24,502 bases of DNA from a virus. A program made the position numbers and the translations under genes. How positions within the stretch are numbered: position 1 is the first letter of the stretch; the number at the start of each line of letters is the position of its first letter. A model generated the notes under the pieces. It ran no database searches and had not been told where the DNA came from. It was given only the letters and a program-made list of their open reading frames with translations. The DNA is taken from positions 1-24,502 of the IMG/VR virus record IMGVR_UViG_3300027896_000209. The stretch is one strand, 5' to 3'. Shown one piece after another: positions 19,602 to 24,502 of the stretch.

Positions 19602-22600
19602 GTCGATTTTACAGATTTCAAAAATCCAGCAACGCTCAGGTAACCTAGTAGACCTGCCGCAATTAGATGAAGCCGAATTTGGCTGGGCATCTGACAATAG
19701 ACGCCTTTTCATTGGTAAGACTTCACCCAATGAAAATGTAGAGATTTTAACTGCCTACTCAAACATCAATTTTAGCCAAATCTCCGGCAGCTACGGCAAC
19801 CTAAATATTAATCCAGTTAATCTAGGTAACGGAGAAGTTCTAGCATTTGATGGGACGAACTGGGTTAATCGTGGTGGCGCTGCTGGCGGAGAAATCAATC
19901 TCGGCAACATTTCAAACGTAACTATCACCGGCGGTGCAATTGGATATGTGCTGCAAACAGACGGATTAGGAAATCTTTCATGGACTCCTAAATCCACTCT
20001 AGTTTCGTACATCGAAAACGTATCCAGTGCGAATCCCGGTGTTCTTACTACGGTATCAAATCATAATCTCAGCAAGGGCACCTCAGTAACAATAACTGGC
20101 GCTCAAGGTATGACTCAGTTGAACGGTAATGCATACTATGCAAACGTTCTGACTTCAAATACATTTTCATTGTATTCGGATAGTGGTCTGACTACCCCAG
20201 TAAACACTATTCCATATACATCATACGCATTTACATCAGTATCCAATACTACAACTGGAACAAACTATGTAACTGTAGGAAACAGTGCAGTCCTCTCAGT
20301 CAATCAAGCTGTCCAATTCGTTGGAAACATGTCAAACACAGGCATTTCATCGAATACTACATACTATATTAACTCAAAGCCAAATGGCACTAGCATCACG
20401 ATTTCGAACAGCATTTATCCGAACGGTACTGCTGGGCCAATTTTAAGCTTGTCAACCGCTAATGGTCTTACTGCTAATGTCTATCAAACAGGTGGACAAA
20501 TTGTTTCTATCGTTTCGGGTGGTAGCGGCGCTGGCGCTGCTGGTTCAAATACTCAAATTCAGTATAATAACAACGGTATCCTTCAGGCAAGTTCTACTCT
20601 TACTTTTGATTATGCTAACAATATTTTACTTGTCGGAGGCAACGCAAACGTAGCGAATTTAAATTCGACAGGAATAGTCACAGCGGTTACATTGTCATCT
20701 AACGTAACAACAGGTACTGCACCACTGACAGTGAACTCAACTACCAAAGTAGCAAATTTAAATGCTGATTTAGTCGATGGTTACAACACTTCGGCAACTA
20801 CCACTGCAAACACAATAGTAGTACGTGATGCAAACGGAAGTATAAGCAGTAACGTTGTTACTGCAAATAGCGCATCATTGGGAACTCTTGCGGTAACAGG
20901 CACTTCAAATCTAGGTAATGTCGGTAATGTTACTATCACCGGCGGTACCACTGGTCAATATCTGCAAACAAACGGCTCAGGCGGACTAACATGGGCCACT
21001 GTCAGTACCACTATAGCAAATATTTCAAATGGCACATCAAACGTAAACATCAATTCAGTAAATGGTAACGTGGGTGTGTCTGTTGCAGGAACATCTAACG
21101 TTCTTTTGGTAACAGGAACCGGTGCTAATGTCAGTGGCTATGCAAACATAACCGGTAACGTGATTGCAGGAAATGTTTCTGGCACACTATTGACTGGTAC
21201 ATTGACAACTGCGACACAACCAAACATCACTAGTGCAAATGCTCTAGCAAATGTCGGCAATGTAACTGCCGGTACTTGGAACAGCGCAATTGGAGCATCT
21301 GCTACATTTGCGGCCGGATTATCAGGTGCAAACCTAAACTTTATTAATGGTGCTAACGTAAGCACCGTGCCTAGTGCAACAAGTGCAACTAATGCATCTG
21401 CGGTGTTACAGAATACATCATCTGCAACCACTGTGTATCCGAAATTCACTACTTCTTCTGCAAATGGCAATTCATCGGCTGTAATCAATACAAGTATTAG
21501 TGCTAACTTGGCTAATGCAAGTATCACTGCAACTACATTTGTTGGTGCTTTGAGTGGAGCAGCAACTTCTGCTACTACTGCAACCAATGCAATTAATACA
21601 GGTGTTACTACTCAGAGTACAGGCATCTATTATCCTACATTTGCTAGTGGAAATACAACTAGCAATTATGCTCTTGCATCTAATCCTGCATTCAGCGTAA
21701 ATCTATCTAATGGATCTATTATTGCAGCGAACTTTGTCGGTAATCTAATTGGTACTGCAACTTCTGTAAGCACAGCTAACGTAACTCAAATAACAAATAT
21801 ATCTTCTGGAATTTACTATCCTACGTTTGTCGCTAGTAGCGCAAACGGTAACTATTCTATGGGTGCAAGTAGTTCGTTCAGTGCCAACCTGTCAAATGGA
21901 TCCATCACTGCAACTACGTTCGTCGGCGCATTAAGCGGCGCTGCGACTTCAGCAACAACAGCAGGTACAGTAACCACTAATGCTCAGCCTAACATTACAT
22001 CAGTTGGTACGTTGACCGCATTAACTGTAACTGGAAACGTATCTGCCGGAAATGTAAACGCTACTGGTAATGTTTCTGGGCTGTATTTCATAGGTAATGG
22101 TAGCCAGTTGACTGGCATCAATACCGGTTTACCAAATCAGATTGTAAATGGCAATTCAAATGTAAATATTGCTTCTGCGAATGGAAATATTACATTAAGC
22201 GCAACAGGTACATCTAATGTAATTGTAGTCACTAGCACTGGTGTTAATGTTTCAGGAACACTAAACACTGGATCGGGTGTAATAACAGGCAATGGATCCG
22301 GTTTGACTTCTCTGGCTGGTAGTCAGGTAGTAGGGCAAGTAGGAAATGCCCTTATAGCTGGTACTGTCACAACAAACGCACAACCAAACATCACTTCAGT
22401 GGGGATACTTACTTCATTAGCGGTTACCGGAAATATCTCGGGCGCAAATCTAACTGGTAATCACTTCGGTAACGGTTCAGGGCTAACTAACCTCACCGGT
22501 TCGCAAGTTGCAGGTACTGTTGCAAATTCGACTTATGCAACAAGTGCAGGAAGTGCAACAACAGCGACAACTGCCGGTACTGTAACAACTAACGCTCAGC

Positions 22601-23874
22601 CTAACATTACTTCAGTGGGCATACTTACATCACTTTCAGTAACCGGCAACATAACTGGTGCAAACATTACTGCAAACATATTTGGTAATGGCTCTGGGTT
22701 GACAGGTTCAGCATCTGCGTTCACTGCGAATAACGCTAATTATCTAGGTGGATATTCTTGGGCGTCTCCTCCGCAGATCGGCAGCTCAACTGCTAACTAC
22801 GGCACATTCAGCGGTCTAACAGTGACCGGTACATTATCCGGTGCAAGTATAACTGCAACAGGAAATCTGTCTGCTGCTAATGTTATCGCAACTACAGGTG
22901 TCATCTACGGTAACGGATCAGGTATTACTTCAATCAACGGTTCATCTGTAACCGGCACTGTAACAAGTTCCACTAATGCAGCAGCAGTGTTGACCACCAC
23001 TTCATCCGCTACTTCAGCGTATCCTACTTTTGTTACCTCATCGGCTAATGGTAATTCTCAAAATTATATTACTACCGGTATCAGTGCGAATCTAGCTGCC
23101 AATTCGATCACCGCTACTACATTTGTTGGGAATTTGACCGGTGCAGCAAGTACTGCCGGCACTGTAACTGCTAACGCACAGGGTAATATTACATCAGTCG
23201 GCATTCTATCTAATCTCACAGTATCAGGTGGTATTCTTTCAGGTAATGTGACTGCACAAAGTCCGGGATTCTTTGCAGGTAGTGGATTTGGATTAACTAA
23301 TATTCCAGGTGCACAGGTCACTGGAACATTGGGCATTCCTACAACAAGTTATGCTGCTACGGTTTCAGGAAATGCACAAGGTAATATCACTTCGGTCGGC
23401 ACGTTGACCGGATTAGCTGTGAGTGGAAATACTCAAATAGCATCACTGGGCGTAGGCACCTCAGCAACTGGTACTTCTGGACAAATCATAGCAACCAACA
23501 ACATTACTGCATACTATTCAGATGGTAGATTGAAGGATGTATTGGGTACTATCGAATCTCCATTAGAAAAGATCAAACAGATTTCAGGTGTAAGATTCAC
23601 TAGCAACGATACTGCTGCAAAATATGGTTACACGGACAAGAAAGTTCAGATCGGTGTCATTGCACAGGAAATCGAAGCAATTCTTCCTGAAATCGTTGTG
23701 CCGGCTCCATTCGATATGGGCACTGACGACGACGGAAATCCAATCAGTAAGTCAGGTGAAAATTACAAGACTGTTCACTATGACAAGATCATTCCTCTGT
23801 TGATTGAAGCAATCAAAGAGCAGCAAAAGCAAATTGAAGAGTTGCAGAGCAGAATATCTAATGGTAATTCATAA
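19600..23874 (+). CDS. Giant tail fibre with C-terminal peptidase S74 chaperone
   Basis: A 1424-residue host-recognition fibre. Residues 1-50 (ILQISKIQQRSGNLVDLPQLD, GWASDNRRLFIG) match the N-terminal beta module of Mtd-like and other fibre proteins. About 140-210 holds an NHNLSKGTSVTITG-type beta domain, and an ADLVDGYNTS/TIVVRDANGSI motif typical of fibre shafts follows near residue 390. The shaft is built from two repeat families (listed separately). At the C-terminus, SDGRLK (1307-1312) starts the S74 domain (118 residues, IGVIAQEIEAILPE, ending in a coiled coil), which acts as an intramolecular chaperone and is then cut off at the serine. Start: ATG 19600 rather than GTG 19585, because MSILQIS is the family-like beginning. 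Expression is late. Confidence 0.93.
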   Translation: MSILQISKIQQRSGNLVDLPQLDEAEFGWASDNRRLFIGKTSPNENVEILTAYSNINFSQISGSYGNLNINPVNLGNGEVLAFDGTNWVNRGGAAGGEINLGNISNVTITGGAIGYVLQTDGLGNLSWTPKSTLVSYIENVSSANPGVLTTVSNHNLSKGTSVTITGAQGMTQLNGNAYYANVLTSNTFSLYSDSGLTTPVNTIPYTSYAFTSVSNTTTGTNYVTVGNSAVLSVNQAVQFVGNMSNTGISSNTTYYINSKPNGTSITISNSIYPNGTAGPILSLSTANGLTANVYQTGGQIVSIVSGGSGAGAAGSNTQIQYNNNGILQASSTLTFDYANNILLVGGNANVANLNSTGIVTAVTLSSNVTTGTAPLTVNSTTKVANLNADLVDGYNTSATTTANTIVVRDANGSISSNVVTANSASLGTLAVTGTSNLGNVGNVTITGGTTGQYLQTNGSGGLTWATVSTTIANISNGTSNVNINSVNGNVGVSVAGTSNVLLVTGTGANVSGYANITGNVIAGNVSGTLLTGTLTTATQPNITSANALANVGNVTAGTWNSAIGASATFAAGLSGANLNFINGANVSTVPSATSATNASAVLQNTSSATTVYPKFTTSSANGNSSAVINTSISANLANASITATTFVGALSGAATSATTATNAINTGVTTQSTGIYYPTFASGNTTSNYALASNPAFSVNLSNGSIIAANFVGNLIGTATSVSTANVTQITNISSGIYYPTFVASSANGNYSMGASSSFSANLSNGSITATTFVGALSGAATSATTAGTVTTNAQPNITSVGTLTALTVTGNVSAGNVNATGNVSGLYFIGNGSQLTGINTGLPNQIVNGNSNVNIASANGNITLSATGTSNVIVVTSTGVNVSGTLNTGSGVITGNGSGLTSLAGSQVVGQVGNALIAGTVTTNAQPNITSVGILTSLAVTGNISGANLTGNHFGNGSGLTNLTGSQVAGTVANSTYATSAGSATTATTAGTVTTNAQPNITSVGILTSLSVTGNITGANITANIFGNGSGLTGSASAFTANNANYLGGYSWASPPQIGSSTANYGTFSGLTVTGTLSGASITATGNLSAANVIATTGVIYGNGSGITSINGSSVTGTVTSSTNAAAVLTTTSSATSAYPTFVTSSANGNSQNYITTGISANLAANSITATTFVGNLTGAASTAGTVTANAQGNITSVGILSNLTVSGGILSGNVTAQSPGFFAGSGFGLTNIPGAQVTGTLGIPTTSYAATVSGNAQGNITSVGTLTGLAVSGNTQIASLGVGTSATGTSGQIIATNNITAYYSDGRLKDVLGTIESPLEKIKQISGVRFTSNDTAAKYGYTDKKVQIGVIAQEIEAILPEIVVPAPFDMGTDDDGNPISKSGENYKTVHYDKIIPLLIEAIKEQQKQIEELQSRISNGNS
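21436..23157 (+). repeat. Tail-fibre repeat family A, four copies
   Basis: About 50-residue units of the form Y-P-x-F-x-x-S-S-A-N-G-N ... S-I-T-A-T-T-F-V-G ... G-A-A-T-S, beginning near 21436, 21628, 21814 and 23020. Copies 1-3 follow each other with short joins; copy 4 is separated. Copies 3 and 4 run directly into family B units. Confidence 0.8.
21967..23460 (+). repeat. Tail-fibre repeat family B, five copies
   Basis: Units beginning T-V-T-x-N-A-Q-x-N-I-T-S-V-G-x-L-x-x-L-x-V-x-G at 21967, 22363, 22579, 23161 and 23359, most followed by GNGSGLT-type turns. A degenerate copy (TLTTATQPNITS) begins near 21199. Protein repeats are close while their DNA differs mainly at silent positions. Confidence 0.85.
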
Positions 23875-23877
23875 ATA
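23870..23877 (+). promoter_or_regulatory. Late promoter core
   Basis: CATAAATA overlapping the tail-fibre stop codon. Predicted start A23883 puts AAAGAGGA (23882-23889) at the very 5' end of the mRNA, ten bases before the ATG at 23900. Confidence 0.7.
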
Positions 23878-23899
23878 GAACAAAGAGGAATAAACTACA

Positions 23900-24457
23900 A
23901 TGGCATCTTACGTATATACAGCAAACTCAACTGCACAGGCAACTGCTAATATTCAGACCGATAAGGTCAGAATTGCAACTACTAGTTCGCCTATTCAAGT
24001 CGTAGCGAGTTATCCTAACGTTGCTGTAACTGGCACAGTAACTGCTAACACATCCAGCAACATCGTGACCGGATCCGGTTCAGCATTCTTTTCACAGTTG
24101 AATGTCGGCGCATGGATCGGTAATGCTACAGGTGCTACAGTAGGTATTGTTGCTTCCATTGCAAATAACACAAGCTTGACTCTAACAGCAAATGCTAACG
24201 TTGCGATTGCCGGCGCAGCAGCTACGTTCAATCCATATGGCGTTCCATACACTGTTGCTACTGCAAATAGTGAGATTATCCCTGCAAATTCAACTGAGCG
24301 TAGCTTCTATGTAGGTCAGGGCAATATCATTTCTTTCTTGAACGTTTCTGGTGCGACCGCTGCTCCGTTCTCGGTTACTGAGTTGGGTGCTCCTTACGCT
24401 TTCACTGGTACATCAGGTGTTGCGGTTGACCCTGCTAATGGCGGCAGAACCAAATAA
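23900..24457 (+). CDS. Virion surface or fibre-associated protein
   Basis: A 185-residue beta-rich protein with few charges, rich in Ala, Asn, Thr and Val. Residues 45-105 contain a TGTVTANTSSNIVTGSGSAF / VGAWIGN / SIANNTSLTLTANA pattern that I know from phage and bacterial surface proteins. It then has VPYTVATANSEIIPANSTERSFYVGQGN and an ending rich in Gly and Ala. It has no enzyme motif. It follows the tail fibre from its own late promoter with a clear ribosome site, so a fibre tip, baseplate or head-surface role is reasonable, but not shown. Style resembles the N-terminal half of the fibre. Confidence 0.8.
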   Translation: MASYVYTANSTAQATANIQTDKVRIATTSSPIQVVASYPNVAVTGTVTANTSSNIVTGSGSAFFSQLNVGAWIGNATGATVGIVASIANNTSLTLTANANVAIAGAAATFNPYGVPYTVATANSEIIPANSTERSFYVGQGNIISFLNVSGATAAPFSVTELGAPYAFTGTSGVAVDPANGGRTK

Positions 24458-24481
24458 CAGTACTTAATTCTACGCAAAAAG

Positions 24482-24489
24482 TATAAATA
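24482..24489 (+). promoter_or_regulatory. Perfect T4-type late promoter core
   Basis: TATAAATA, the exact T4 gp55-type late core, with a predicted start at A24495. The gene it serves begins beyond the window. Confidence 0.8.
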
Positions 24490-24502
24490 CTTGCATACAC
24501 TC

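Noticed and set aside
19581-19643. A 20-codon ORF starting before the tail-fibre ATG
   Set aside because: It has no ribosome site, overlaps the fibre gene in another frame and shows no family features.
21138-21587. A 149-codon minus-strand ORF inside the tail-fibre gene
   Set aside because: Low-complexity Ala/Val/Thr sequence that is the shadow of Ala/Asn/Thr repeats on the + strand.

Overview
The window is a segment of a T4-superfamily (tailed, contractile-tail type) bacteriophage genome, AT-rich and gene-dense, with almost every gene on the + strand and many 1-4 base stop/start overlaps. Diagnostic genes are a UvsW-type helicase, a gp61-type primase next to a gp41-type replicative helicase, a phage peptide deformylase, an ATPase and several conserved hypothetical proteins typical of aquatic T4-like phages, and a very long tail fibre ending in a peptidase-S74 chaperone domain. 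Sites matching the T4 late promoter core (TATAAATA and close variants) precede most structural-looking genes. I see no tRNA, CRISPR array, insertion sequence or homing endonuclease. The host cannot be named from this sequence; an aquatic proteobacterium is my inference.

Layout. 1-1301: an AAA+ ATPase with its ribosome site inside a perfect hairpin, a small membrane-like protein and an intrinsic terminator. 1303-4471: an early-type promoter, an unknown protein with a possible HARP-like segment, UvsW, then a second early-type unit. 4499-7747: a string of small, mostly unknown genes, including a WGR-like protein, a candidate gp62-like clamp-loader subunit, a zinc-finger-like protein and four related small ORFans in tandem. 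7695-10192: a sigma-70-like promoter, a DnaQ/DexA-type exonuclease overlapping a miniature protein that matches the palm region of the bacterial replicase DnaE, small proteins and peptide deformylase. 10176-10645: the only minus-strand gene, facing a divergent late gene across an intergenic region with a palindrome. 10646-11434: a virion protein. 11448-13846: primase and helicase. 13860-18786: late genes, including a KxDG nucleotidyltransferase-like protein and a likely abundant virion protein with its own promoter, 5' hairpin and terminator. 18794-19544: an early-type PD-(D/E)XK nuclease. 19560-24457: the 1424-residue tail fibre and an associated surface protein; a perfect late promoter closes the window.

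How it fits together. Genome copying and recombination functions (UvsW, primase, helicase, nuclease, exonuclease) are scattered among virion genes and carry their own host-sigma-like promoters. The late genes carry short T4-type late promoters. Two regulatory themes stand out. First, four early-type promoters lie exactly where transcription should start on the A of the ATG, which predicts leaderless mRNAs; one late gene has the same geometry. Second, the tail-fibre start codon lies in a hairpin whose left arm overlaps its late promoter, so read-through early RNA would contain the hairpin and late RNA would not, as in the known T4 lysozyme-gene mechanism.
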